DNA from: DASRSS01 sp963799045
GTDB lineage: Bacteria > Actinomycetota > Actinomycetes > Mycobacteriales > Jatrophihabitantaceae
Direction of reading: 5' to 3'
DNA length: 64,000 nucleotides
Assembly (NCBI GenBank): GCA_963799045.1
Contig: CAWCVN010000001.1
Location: forward strand, 992,001 to 1,056,000
Below, piece by piece: positions 1 through 8,579 of this stretch. The notes beneath the pieces were generated by a model. That model saw only the letters and a program-made list of their open reading frames with translations. It was not told the DNA's origin and made no database searches. Numbering within the stretch: position 1 is the first letter of the stretch; each line of letters opens with the position of its first letter. The position numbers and the translations under genes are program-made.

Positions 1-890
1 TCGAAGGTCTTGCTCCCGGCGTCCGCCTGGTCGTCGCCGGCGCTGTCGTTGCCGGCCTGCTGCAAGTCGTTGAGGTCGCGTATCGAACGGTCGTAGGCCT
101 GGGTCATGCTCCTGAGCTCGCTGACGAGCGCCTCGCGCACCTCGCCCAGCTCGGCCTTCGTCCACTCCGAACCGGACGGCACGCGGATCGCCGACTCCTG
201 CGTGCGTGCCGGTGTCGGGGGCCGGGCCGCGGCCTTCGCGGGTGCTTTCTCCGCGGGGGCCTTGCTGGCCGGTGCTTTCTTCGCCGGGGCGGTATTTGCG
301 GCGGTCTTGTCGGCCGGTGCTTTCGTCGCGGGTGCTTTCTTCGCCGGCGCCGCCTTCTTTGCGGGCGCCTTCTTCGCCGGCGCCGCCTTCTTTGCGGGCG
401 CCTTCTTCGCCGGCGCCGCCTTCTTTGCGGGCGCCTTCTTCGCCGGCGCCGCCTTCTTTGCGGGCGCCTTCTTTGCCGGCGCCTTCTTTGCCGGCGCCTT
501 CTTTGCGGGCGCCTTCTTTGCGGGTGCTCTCTTCGCGGAAGTGGCCTTCTTCGCCGGTGCCGCCTTCTTAGCTACCGCCTTGTTCGCCGCCGTCTTCTTG
601 GCCGGCGCCTTCGCAGCCTGCGCCTTCTTCGCGGGAGTGGCCTTCTTCGCGGGAGTGGCCTTCTTTGCGGGAGTGGCCTTCTTCGCCGGCGCCTTCCCAG
701 CGGAAGCCCCCTTCGTGGCTGCGGCCTTCTTGGCCGGCGCCTTCTTCGCGGGAGTGGCTTTCTTGGCCGGTGCTTTCTTGGCCGGCGCCTTCTTGACCGC
801 GGGCGCCTTTGCGCCGCCGCGCTTGCCGGTCGTGCTCGCCGACCCCGCGGTCCGGCGCAGCACCCTCCCGATTCGACTTCCGGCAGCCAT
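1..890 (-). CDS. TraR/DksA-like protein with long Lys/Ala/Pro tail (partial)
   Basis: The ATG at 890 opens a frame that runs off the window edge, so the C-terminus is missing. Residues about 25-215 are a low-complexity basic tract of KKAPAKKA-type repeats, like the tails of histone H1 and of mycobacterial HU. After it comes a sequence starting EWTKAELGEVREALVSEL, which looks like the N-terminal helix of the DksA/TraR coiled coil. The zinc finger expected next lies outside the window. Actinobacteria commonly carry such a gene between lspA and ileS/divIVA, which supports the call. The role is probably RNA-polymerase or nucleoid binding, with the basic tail contacting nucleic acid (inference). 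AGGAGAGG lies about 8 nt before the ATG. Coding was judged on the minus strand because the plus-strand frame is just the Phe/Ala mirror of the AAG-GCG repeats. Confidence 0.75.
   Translation of the reverse strand, partial: MAAGSRIGRVLRRTAGSASTTGKRGGAKAPAVKKAPAKKAPAKKATPAKKAPAKKAAATKGASAGKAPAKKATPAKKATPAKKATPAKKAQAAKAPAKKTAANKAVAKKAAPAKKATSAKRAPAKKAPAKKAPAKKAPAKKAPAKKAAPAKKAPAKKAAPAKKAPAKKAAPAKKAPAKKAAPAKKAPATKAPADKTAANTAPAKKAPASKAPAEKAPAKAAARPPTPARTQESAIRVPSGSEWTKAELGEVREALVSELRSMTQAYDRSIRDLNDLQQAGNDSAGDDQADAGSKTF
343..474 (-). repeat. 33-bp tandem repeat, 4 copies, in the Lys/Ala/Pro tail
   Basis: Four head-to-tail 33-bp units run from 343 to 474. They are near-identical; the last ends in ttt instead of ttc. 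Each encodes eleven residues of the KAPAKKAAPAK type. Looser 12- to 15-bp relatives extend on both sides (about 240-830). The length is a multiple of three, so copy-number change would lengthen or shorten the basic tail in frame. Confidence 0.85.
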
Positions 891-907
891 CGGCCGTCCT
901 CTCCTGC

Positions 908-971
908 GTTGGTGCGCACCAACCCGCGTTTGCGGCATCGGAGCGTTGAAGCACAAAGGCGGCCAACTATA
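908..971 (-). promoter_or_regulatory. Leader of the DksA-like gene: -10 box and 16-bp palindrome
   Basis: On the minus strand TATAGT (971-966) fits an actinobacterial -10 element; no good -35 is seen. Between it and the ribosome binding site lies a perfect 16-bp palindrome, GTTGGTGCGCACCAAC (908-923), 18 nt before the ATG. It could be an operator (its TTGGT/ACCAA halves resemble GntR-type sites) or an RNA hairpin in the leader. Function is inferred. Confidence 0.45.
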
Positions 972-1108
972 TGAGCCACGCCGCGGCCCCCGCCAGTGGC
1001 CACGCCGCATACTCGCCCACAAATTCGGACAACAGCGCCAAACCCGCACCGCTCCGCCCGGCGGTCGTTCCGCCGCGCGGGCGGCCACCGGGCCGGCGCG
1101 TGGACCGC

Positions 1109-1114
1109 TAGAAT
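1109..1114 (+). promoter_or_regulatory. Candidate -10 box of the ileS T-box transcript
   Basis: TAGAAT at 1109-1114 is a good -10 match about 25 nt before the first T-box structural elements. No convincing -35 was found at 16-18 nt. Apart from this and the divergent leader at 908-971, the stretch 972-1108 shows nothing recognisable. Confidence 0.4.
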
Positions 1115-1138
1115 CGGTGATCGCGACGACGAGGACAA

Positions 1139-1375
1139 GTAGCGGTCGGGCACGACGGCGAGCGACCCGGGGGCGGTGAGAGCCCGGGGGCACGGCCCGG
1201 CCGGCGAAATCACCTCCGAGCACCGGAAGAACCGGCCCACGCGGGCCGCAGTAGAGCCGGACGAACCAACGAAGTGGGCGCGGCTGTCGACCAGCGACGT
1301 GGGCCGCGTCAACGAGGGTGGTACCGCGGCGCCTGCCGGCGTCGTCCCTCGAGTTCTCGACTCGAAAGGGACGGC
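1139..1375 (+). promoter_or_regulatory. T-box riboswitch (translational, Ile specifier) upstream of ileS
   Basis: The core T-box sequence AGGGTGGTACCGCGG is at 1315-1329, where its TGG(T) bulge would pair with the ACCA end of uncharged tRNA. An ATC triplet at 1209-1211, followed by A, is the likely isoleucine specifier. It lies in the short stem-I arrangement known for actinobacterial ileS leaders. Between them is a GC-rich region containing GCAGTAGAGCCGGACGAACC (1248-1267), typical of the stem II part of these leaders. There is no U-tract terminator. Instead the SD of ileS is held in a hairpin, so regulation should be at translation initiation: uncharged tRNA-Ile would free the RBS. Confidence 0.9.
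1344..1372 (+). promoter_or_regulatory. RBS-sequestering hairpin of the T-box
   Basis: GTCCCTCGAGT (1344-1354) can pair with ACTCGAAAGGGAC (1360-1372) around a 5-nt loop, with one bulged A. The 3' arm contains AAAGGGA, the SD of ileS, 11 nt before its ATG. The 5' arm also contains the CCCT that would pair with AGGG of the T-box core, so the two structures are mutually exclusive. Confidence 0.8.
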
Positions 1376-1382
1376 ACCGCAG

Positions 1383-4300
1383 ATGAGCGAACCCGCCGCC
1401 GACGCCGGGCCCGGCTACCAGCCTCTGGCCCCCCACGTCGACCTGGCCCGGCTCGACCACGACGTGATCGACTGGTGGCGGAGCACCGCGATCTTCGCCC
1501 GCAGCATGGCCGCGACGGCCGACCGCCCGACCTGGGTGTTCTACGAGGGCCCGCCCACCGCCAACGGCATGCCCGGCACGCACCACGTCGAGGCCCGGGT
1601 GTTCAAGGACGTCTTCCCCCGGTTCAAGACGATGAAGGGCTTCCATGTTCCCCGCATGGCCGGCTGGGACTGCCACGGACTCCCGGTCGAGTTGGCGGTG
1701 GAGAAGGAACTCGGGTTCACCGGCAAGCCCGACATCGAGGCCTACGGCATCGCCGAGTTCAATGCCAAGTGCCGCGAGAACGTCCAGCGCCACGTCGACG
1801 CGTTCCAGGCGATGAGCGAACGCATGGGCTACTGGGCCGACTACGACAACGCCTACTGGACCATGCGCCCGGACTACGTCGAGTCGGTGTGGTGGGCGCT
1901 GAAGCAGATCTTCGACGACGGCCTGCTCGTCGAGGACCACCGGGTGGCGCCGTACTGCCCGCGCTGCGGCACCGGGCTGTCCGACCACGAGGTCGCCCAG
2001 GGCTACGAGGACGTCACCGACCCGTCGGTGTACGTGCGCTTCCCGCTGACGTCCGGGCCGTGGGCCGGCCAGGCCGACCTGCTGATCTGGACGACCACGC
2101 CCTGGACGCTGGTCTCCAACACCGCGGTCGCGGTGCACCCGGACGTCGAGTACGTCGTCGCGCGCGACGGCGACCACGCCCTGGTGCTCGCGCGGCCGCT
2201 GCTGGCCAAGGTGGTCGGCGAGGACGCCGAGGTGCTCGCCGAGCTTCCCCGGCCGCGAGCTGGAGCGCTGGACCTACCAGCGCCCGTTCGACCTCGTCCC
2301 GATGGCCGAGGCCCACTACGTCGTGCTCGCCGACTACGTCACCACCGAGGACGGCACCGGGCTCGTGCACCAAGCACCGGCGTTCGGCGCCGACGACATG
2401 GCGACCTGCCGCGCGTACGGGCTGCCGGTCGTGAACCCGATCGGTGCCGACGGGCACTTCGACGCCGGTCTCGCGCTGGTCGGCGGCGCGTTCTTCAAGG
2501 ACGCCGACGACGCCCTCGTCGCGGACCTCGAGCAGCGCGGGCTGATGTTCCGGCACCTGCCCTACACGCACAGCTACCCGCACTGCTGGCGCTGCCACAC
2601 GCCGCTCATGTACTACGCCCTACCGGCCTGGTACATCCGCACCACCGCGATCAAGGACCGACTGCTCGCCGAGAACGAGGCGACCAACTGGTACCCGGCC
2701 ACCATCAAACACGGCCGCTACGGCGACTGGCTGAACAACAACATCGACTGGTCGCTGTCGCGAGACCGCTACTGGGGAACCCCGCTGCCGATCTGGCGCA
2801 ACGACGCCGACCCGTCGCGCATGGTCTGCGTCGGCGTCGCTGGCCGAACTGCGCGAGCTGTCCGGCGTCGATCTGGCCGACCCGCACCGGCCCTACGTCG
2901 ACGACGTGACCTTCACCCTGCCCGGCGAGCAGGGCACCTACCGGCGCGTGCCGCAGGTGATCGACGCCTGGTTCGACTCCGGCTCGATGCCGTTCGCCCA
3001 GTTCGGCGCACCGTGGCGCAACGCCGAGCAGGCCAAGGCCAACTACCCGGCCGACTACATCTGCGAGGCGATCGACCAGACGCGCGGCTGGTTCTACTCG
3101 CTGATGGCCGTCGGCACGCTCGTGTTCGACCAGAGCTCGTATCGCACGGTGCTGTGCCTCGGCCACATCCTGGCCGAGGACGGCCGCAAGATGAGCAAGC
3201 ACCTCGGCAACATCCTCGAGCCGATCCCGCTGATGGACCGCCACGGGGCCGACGCCCTGCGCTGGTTCATGCTCTGCAGCGGGTCACCGTGGTCCGCCCG
3301 GCGCGTCGGGCACAAGGTGCTCGAGGAGATCGCCTCCAAGGTGATCCGCACGTACTGGTCGATCGCGTCGTTCCAGTCGCTGTACGCCCGCGCCAACGGC
3401 TGGACGCCGGCCGCGGCGTCCCCGGCGAGCGGGACTGCTCGACCGCTGGGCGCTGTCCGGGGCGCACGCGCTCGCCGCCGAGGTCGACGCTCGCGCTGGA
3501 GGACTTCGACACCGCCCGCGCCGGCAAGGCGCTCGCGGCCTACATCGACGACCTGTCGAACTGGTACGTGCGCCGCTCGCGACGGCGGTTCTGGGAGGGC
3601 GACCCGGCCGCGCTGTCGACCCTGCACGAGTGCCTGCACATCCTCACCCGGCTGCTGGCACCGTTCATCCCGTTCGTCACCGAGCAGGTCTGGCGGGCGC
3701 TGTTCGCCCAACGGCGCGAGGTCGAGTCGGTGCACCTCGCGCGCTGGCCCGAACCGGACCGGGCGGCGATCGACACGGCGCTCGGTGAGCAGGTCGCGCT
3801 GGTGCGCCGGCTGGTCGAACTCGGCCGCGCCGCCCGCGCGGACGCCGCCGTCAAGACCCGCCAGCCACTGGCTAAGGGCCTGGTCTCGGCACCGGGCTGG
3901 GGCCAGCTGCCCGCGAGCGCTGCGCCAGCGAGGTCGCCGAGGAACTCAACGTCGTCGACCTCGCCACGCTCGCCTCCGCCGGCGAGGTCGTCCGGGTCGA
4001 GGCGAAGCCCAACTTCCGGGCGCTGGGCAAGCGCTTCGGCAAGGACACCAAGTCCTGGGCCGACCGCATCCTGGCCGCCGACGCGGCCGCGAATGTCGGC
4101 GAGGTTCAGCAGCGGTTCGCACCGTCACGGTCGACGGCGAGGAGTTCGGCCCGGAGGAGATCATCCTGACCGAGATCCCCGGCCTCGGGCTGGGCGGTGG
4201 CCGGCGCGGGCGCCGAGACGGTCGCGCTGGACCTGGAGCTGACACACGAGCTGCGGCTGCTCGGCCTGCTGCGCGACATCGTGCGGGTCGTCCAGGACGC

Positions 4301-4539
4301 CCGCAAGAGCGCCGGGCTGGAGGTCACCGACCGGATCGAGCTGTGGTGGCAGGTGGGCGGCTCGCCCGAGCCGGCCGAGGCGATCACCACCCACGCCGGT
4401 CAGCTGGCCGGCGAGGTCCTCGCCGCTGCTCTGCACGAGGGCGCCCCCGGCGAATCCGGGGTCGCTGTTCACGACCAGTGACGAGGACCTGGGCCTGACG
4501 ATCTGGCTCAGTCCGGCTCGCACAGCGAGCAGGGCTTGA
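1383..4539 (+). CDS. ileS: Isoleucyl-tRNA synthetase (frame interrupted)
   Basis: Charges tRNA-Ile with isoleucine in the cytoplasm. The ATG at 1383 follows the T-box SD. Class I motifs are present: GMPGTHHVEAR (HIGH-type) and GRKMSKHLGN (KMSKS-type), followed by the anticodon-binding domain with FWEGDPAALSTLHECL. The intact length would be about 1,050 residues, normal for actinobacterial IleS. The frame shifts at least six times (about 2244, 2840, 3430, 3490, 3910, 4100-4190, 4460). Each time the next frame continues the expected family sequence, up to DEDLGLTIWL near the end and a TGA at 4537-4539. For a single essential gene this looks like indel errors, not decay. The 3' end overlaps the convergent gene by 32 nt. 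Confidence 0.9.
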
Positions 4540-5743
4540 AACCGTCGTCGACAGCCTGCTCCAAGGGGAGGGCGACGGCTTCCTGGTCGCCGATGATCAT
4601 GCAGCCCTGCAGGTGATAGCGCGGCCGGCCGGGGACCACCCAGACCTCACCGAGTGACGGCGCGGTCGCGGGCTGCTCCGGCTCGGCGGGCTCCGCGACG
4701 TCCGGCTCGGGCTCGGCGCCGACGTCGGCCCCGACCTCGGGCTCGGCGAGCGGCTGCTCGGCAGCCGGCTCCGGCTCCGCTTCCGCCGCAAGCTCCGCTT
4801 CTGGCTCAAGCTCCGCTTCCGTCTCAGGCTCGGCCGCCGGCTCGGGCTCCACGGCCGGCTCGGCAGACAGGAGCGGCTGCGGCTCGGGCGGGATCGCCGC
4901 CGCGAGCTCCGGCCGGGGCTCGGCGAGCGGATCCGGGTCGAATGCCGGTGCGGCCGTCGGTAGCTCGGTGGCCGGTGCTTCCGCGGCCGGTGCGCCCTCG
5001 GTGGAACGGCAGGTCGGGCACGGGGTGAAGCCGTCGTCGACCGCCTGCCCGTAGGGGATCGCCTCGGCGTCGCCCGCCGGCACGCGCGGACAGCCGGCAT
5101 CGTGGTAGTGCGGCCAGCCGTCGACGACCCAGACCTCGCGGTCGCGCGAGCGCTGTCTCGCCGACGGCTGTGCGGCCGTGTCTGCAGGCCGGCTCACCGC
5201 GCTGTTGCTGCTGCGCCACCGTCTGCTCTTCGAGGTGGGCGTCGGGGTCGCACAGCGTGCAGGGCGTGAAGCCGTCCTCGACCGCCTGGCTGCGCGGTAT
5301 CGCCTCGCTGTCGGCGCCGAGCAGCACGCCGCAGTGTGCCGTGTGGTAGTTGGGGCGGCCGTCGATGACCCAGACGTCCGGATTGCGCCGGCACGGTCAC
5401 TACCGGCGCGGGCGGGGGTTCGACGCTCGCGATGCCGCTGAGCTCGTCGGCGCGACGGCGCGCGTAATCGGGCTCGACCAAGGCCGCGTCGGACGCGGCC
5501 GCGGAGGGCGACCGACACCGATTCGGGCTCCCTGGCACCGGCCGCCGGGGCGGGCGCCGACGGGGCGCGTTTGGCCGGATGCTTCTCGGCCGGGCCGACG
5601 GCGATGCGATCGCGCCCGCGAAACAGCACCCACGCGGCCAACGCGCTCGTGGCCAGCGAGCCGATGAGCCAGCCTGCGCTGGCGAGCACCAAACCCAGGG
5701 TCAAGCACACCAGAGCGACAAGGAGCAGCCCGATCAACACCAT
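4508..5743 (-). CDS. Membrane protein with three Ada-type Cys/His (zinc-binding-like) modules
   Basis: Two hydrophobic helices lie at residues about 1-45 (MVLIGLLLVALVCLTLGLVL onward). Then come three copies of a ~42-residue module with pattern VWV-x-G-x-P-x-YH-x3-C ... QAVxDGFxPCxxC (about 5250-5390, 5000-5135 and 4511-4645). The H-x3-C plus C-x2-C layout resembles the small metal-binding module of the Ada family and of assorted secreted or nuclease-linked proteins. Modules 2 and 3 are separated by an Ala/Pro/Glu acidic linker of about 90 residues. The frame is broken near 5500, 5390 and 5200; module 1 is complete only in another frame. GGAAGGGAG precedes the ATG. It sits at the far end of the dcw cluster, after divIVA, so a cell-envelope role is possible. 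The function is unknown. Confidence 0.7.
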   Translation of the reverse strand: MVLIGLLLVALVCLTLGLVLASAGWLIGSLATSALAAWVLFRGRDRIAVGPAEKHPAKRAPSAPAPAAGAREPESVSVALRGRVRRGLGRARLRAPSRRRAQRHRERRTPARAGSDRAGAIRTSGSSTAAPTTTRHTAACCSAPTARRYRAARRSRTASRPARCATPTPTSKSRRWRSSNSAVSRPADTAAQPSARQRSRDREVWVVDGWPHYHDAGCPRVPAGDAEAIPYGQAVDDGFTPCPTCRSTEGAPAAEAPATELPTAAPAFDPDPLAEPRPELAAAIPPEPQPLLSAEPAVEPEPAAEPETEAELEPEAELAAEAEPEPAAEQPLAEPEVGADVGAEPEPDVAEPAEPEQPATAPSLGEVWVVPGRPRYHLQGCMIIGDQEAVALPLEQAVDDGFKPCSLCEPD

Positions 5744-5816
5744 CTCGCGTTACTCCCTTCCAGGCGTGTCGACCGCGACCGGGCGGCAGCGGATTCGGAA
5801 AGCTCGGGCGCCTCCG

Positions 5817-6695
5817 TCAGCCCTGGGGGCCGTCGTTCTCCTCGCTGTGGCCGCTGGCGTCCAGGTCGCGAAGCTGCGACTCGAGGTAGCCGCGCAGCCG
5901 GGTGCGGTACTCGCGCTCGTACACGCGCAGCTCCTCGACCCGGCGCTCCAGAGCCGCCTTGCGCTGCTCGAGCTGCGCGGTGATCGTCGCGGCTCGCTGC
6001 TCGGCGTCGCGGACGAGCTGGTCGGCGCGCGCCGAACTCTCCTGCTCGAGCTTCGTGGCGCGGGCCTCGGCGTCACCGACATGGGCGGCGGCCTGTGCCT
6101 GCGCCTCTTCGACGGCGTTCCTGGCGTTGGTCTGGGCCTCGGTCAGGACCCGCTCGGCCTCGGCCTTGGTGTTCGCCAGGTGCTGGTCGGCGGTCTGCTG
6201 AGCCAGTGCGAGCATCTGTACGGCCTGCGCGTGGGTGTCACCCGCCCCCTGCGCCGGGGCGCCCTGCGCGGCTTCGGCCGCGGCCCGCTGCGCTTCGACG
6301 AGCGCCTGCTGCGCCTGCTCGAGCTGCTGGCGCTGCTCGGCCATCCGCTGCTCGGTCTGCTGCAGCTGCTGCTGGAGCTGCACGACCTGCTGTTGCGCGC
6401 CGTCCTTGCCTTGGGACAGCGCCTTCTCCAGCTCGGCGATGTGCCCCTGCAGGCGCTGGTTGTCCTCGCGCGCCGCGGCCAGCTCGCCGGGATCCGCGCC
6501 GCCGGACGGGCGCTCGGTGCTCGCGGCACCCGCGCCACCGCGGGAGCGCAGATCGTTGTTCTCCTCGATCAGCCGGGACAACTCGACCTCGACGATGTCG
6601 AGGAAGGCGTCGACCTCTTCCTCGTCGTACCCACGCTTGCCGATCGGCGGCTTCTTGAAGGCGACGTTGTGGACTTCAGCGGGCGTCAACGGCAT
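5817..6695 (-). CDS. divIVA: Cell division/polar growth protein DivIVA (Wag31)
   Basis: A membrane-curvature-sensing coiled-coil scaffold for polar growth and septal cell wall synthesis in actinobacteria. The N-terminal DivIVA motif is clear (MPLTPAEVHNVAFKKPPIGK, then GYDEEEVDAFLD, residues 1-35). A Ser/Gly-rich linker at about 50-70 follows, then a long Gln/Ala-rich coiled coil (about 75-275) ending in an acidic tail. The length of 292 residues is within the range for Wag31 homologues. GAGGTG lies 5 nt before the ATG. It follows yggT by 108 nt; a TAAGAT in that gap (about 6788-6793) may be its own -10 box. Confidence 0.95.
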   Translation of the reverse strand: MPLTPAEVHNVAFKKPPIGKRGYDEEEVDAFLDIVEVELSRLIEENNDLRSRGGAGAASTERPSGGADPGELAAAREDNQRLQGHIAELEKALSQGKDGAQQQVVQLQQQLQQTEQRMAEQRQQLEQAQQALVEAQRAAAEAAQGAPAQGAGDTHAQAVQMLALAQQTADQHLANTKAEAERVLTEAQTNARNAVEEAQAQAAAHVGDAEARATKLEQESSARADQLVRDAEQRAATITAQLEQRKAALERRVEELRVYEREYRTRLRGYLESQLRDLDASGHSEENDGPQG

Positions 6696-6803
6696 TCGGT
6701 CACCTCATGTGTCGCTTCGTGCCGGGCGCTCCGGCGCGGGGTGTGCTGTGGAGTAGGGAGCTGTGGGCGCAGCGCATGTGCGGGTCGATCTTAGGCAGCG
6801 CAA

Positions 6804-7100
6804 TCATCCGAGTGATAACACCACCCAATACAGGGCCAGGATAGCCAGCAGCAGGATCACAATGCTCAGGTCGAGGCTGATCGAACCCAACCGCAGCGGG
6901 GGGATGAGCCGGCGCAGCAGCTTGATGGGCGGGTCGGTGCTCACGTACACCAGTTCGATCCCCACCGCCGCGACGCCGGTCGGGCGCCACTTGCGGGCGA
7001 ACTGCCTGGTGGCCTCGAGCACGAACCGGGCCAGCACCAGGATCAGGTACAGGTAGAGGGCGTACCCGACGGCGCTCCAGAACGTCGTGATGGCGGCCAC
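6804..7100 (-). CDS. yggT: YggT family membrane protein
   Basis: A small integral membrane protein of 98 residues with two hydrophobic segments (about 8-28 and 75-97) flanking the family motif TDPPIKLLRRLIPPLRLG. YggT homologues always lie between sepF and divIVA in actinobacteria and are linked to division, but their exact role is unsettled. The start is uncertain. The annotated GTG at 7100 overlaps its own GGGAGG, leaving no normal spacing, and no alternative ATG/GTG/TTG lies at the ideal distance. Confidence 0.88.
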   Translation of the reverse strand: MAAITTFWSAVGYALYLYLILVLARFVLEATRQFARKWRPTGVAAVGIELVYVSTDPPIKLLRRLIPPLRLGSISLDLSIVILLLAILALYWVVLSLG

Positions 7101-7211
7101 CTCCCTCTACTGACTCGAATCCGCCGTACGGCCGGCCGGGCCGCTCCCGTTGCCGAGCACGCGCGCGGCCCGGCACCTTCATGGTGCCAGGCCGCGGATT
7201 CGGCGATGCGG

Positions 7212-7757
7212 TCAAGACTGGTTGAAGAACCCGTTCTCGGCCATCCGGGCCTTGTCCTGGGCGGTCACGGTCACGTTGTGCGGGCTCAGCAGGAACACCT
7301 TGGCGGTCACCCGCTCGATCCGGCCGTGCAGCCCGAAGGTCAGCCCGGCGGCGAAGTCGACCAGCCGCTTGGCGTCCGCGTCGTCCATCTCGGAGAGGTT
7401 CATGATCACCGGCGTGTTGCTGCGGAAGTGCTCGCCGATGGTCCGCGCCTCGTTGTAGGTGCGCGGGTGCAGCGCGGTGATCTGGTAAGTCGGCTGCTCC
7501 TCGGCCGCGTAGCCGTGGCCGTTGGCGTACTGCTCGACGCGCTCGACGCTGTCGGCGTAGTCGCCGTATTCGGCGTACTGGCCGCGGGAGTGACTCAGGT
7601 CGGTACCGCGGACCCGGTGCCCCTCGCGGGCGTGCCGGGTCTCGAGATGGTCGTCACGGCGCGGGTGGCCGTACTCGACCCCGGCCTCGACGTCGGCGTA
7701 GCTTTCGTCTTCGACCAGACCGAGATATACGCCCATCCGGTGCATGGCTCCGGGCAT
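7212..7757 (-). CDS. sepF: Cell division protein SepF
   Basis: An FtsZ-binding membrane anchor of the Z-ring, replacing FtsA/ZipA in actinobacteria. The start at 7757 gives MPGAMHRMGVYLGLVEDE, the amphipathic N-terminal helix typical of SepF, and has GGAGGA 5 nt upstream. A variable, His/Arg/Tyr-rich linker covers about 25-85. The SepF core follows (NTPVIMNLSEMDDADAKRLV through KVFLLSPHNV). At 181 residues it is of normal size. The frame is open further upstream, but that extension lacks family similarity and overlaps yggS. Confidence 0.95.
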   Translation of the reverse strand: MPGAMHRMGVYLGLVEDESYADVEAGVEYGHPRRDDHLETRHAREGHRVRGTDLSHSRGQYAEYGDYADSVERVEQYANGHGYAAEEQPTYQITALHPRTYNEARTIGEHFRSNTPVIMNLSEMDDADAKRLVDFAAGLTFGLHGRIERVTAKVFLLSPHNVTVTAQDKARMAENGFFNQS

Positions 7758-7819
7758 CGGATCCTCCAGTGCTTCTGCCGTACCTACGTGACGACTGTGG
7801 CGGGTGTTGTGAGCCGACG

Positions 7820-8551
7820 CTAGCCGATAACCGGCGTTCGGCGGCCGAGCAACGCCGATCCGACACGTACGTGTGTCGCGCCGTGTCGCAGGGCCGGTTC
7901 CAGGTCGTCGCTCATCCCGGCCGAGATCGCGTCCGCGGCGGGGTGGGCGGTGCGCAGCCGAGCCGAGGCCTCGGCGAGCCCGGCAAATGCGGCATCCGGG
8001 TCGGCGCCGAGGGGCGCGACTGCCATCAGGCCGCGCAGCCGCAGCTGCGGTGCCTCGGCAACGGCGTCGGCGAGGCGGTCGAGCTCGCCGGCCACCACCC
8101 CGCCGCGGGCCGGGTCGCCGTCGAGGCTGAGCTGAACGAACACCTCCAGCGGTTCGCGCTGCGCGGCCGCGACGGCCTCGGCCAGGCGCCGCGCGATCTC
8201 GACCCGGTCCACCGAGTGGACGCAGTGGGCATAGGAGACGATCGAACGGCACTTGCGCGACTGGATCCGGCCGACGAAATGCCAGCGCAGCGCCCGCGCG
8301 TCGCCGAGCAGTGTCCGCACCTGCTCGACCTTCTCCGCGGCCTCCTGGTCACGGTTCTCGCCGATGTCGCGCACGCCCAGCTGGGCCAGCGTCACGATGT
8401 CGGCCACCGGCCAGGTCTTGGTCACCGCCACGAGCGTGACCGAGTGCGGGTCGCGGTGCGCCTGCGCGCAGGCGTCGGCGATACGCCCCCGCACCTCTCC
8501 GAGCGCGGTCACCAGCTCCGATCGGCGCTGCTCGTCCGGTGGGCTGTTCAC
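7820..8551 (-). CDS. yggS: YggS family PLP homeostasis protein
   Basis: A pyridoxal-phosphate-binding, fold-type III (alanine racemase-like barrel) protein involved in PLP and amino-acid homeostasis; it has no known catalytic reaction. The PLP lysine is in VTLVAVTKTWP (about residues 43-53). Other family motifs are IGENRDQEA, RWHFVGRIQSRK and SAGMSDDLEPALRHGATHVR near the C-terminus. It is 243 residues with a GTG start, beginning 28 nt after the ftsZ stop. pgeF, which normally separates it from ftsZ, is absent. Confidence 0.95.
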   Translation of the reverse strand: MNSPPDEQRRSELVTALGEVRGRIADACAQAHRDPHSVTLVAVTKTWPVADIVTLAQLGVRDIGENRDQEAAEKVEQVRTLLGDARALRWHFVGRIQSRKCRSIVSYAHCVHSVDRVEIARRLAEAVAAAQREPLEVFVQLSLDGDPARGGVVAGELDRLADAVAEAPQLRLRGLMAVAPLGADPDAAFAGLAEASARLRTAHPAADAISAGMSDDLEPALRHGATHVRVGSALLGRRTPVIG

Positions 8552-8579
8552 GGTTCCTGCGCTGGTGCTGCCGCCCGGC

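Noticed and set aside
343..474. CRISPR array
   Set aside because: The repeats are head-to-tail with no spacers and encode in-frame amino acids.
106..1179. Long plus-strand frame rich in Phe/Ala/Gly opposite the DksA-like gene
   Set aside because: It is the mirror of the AAG/GCG/CCG lysine-alanine-proline repeat on the minus strand; it has no domain and overlaps the T-box leader.
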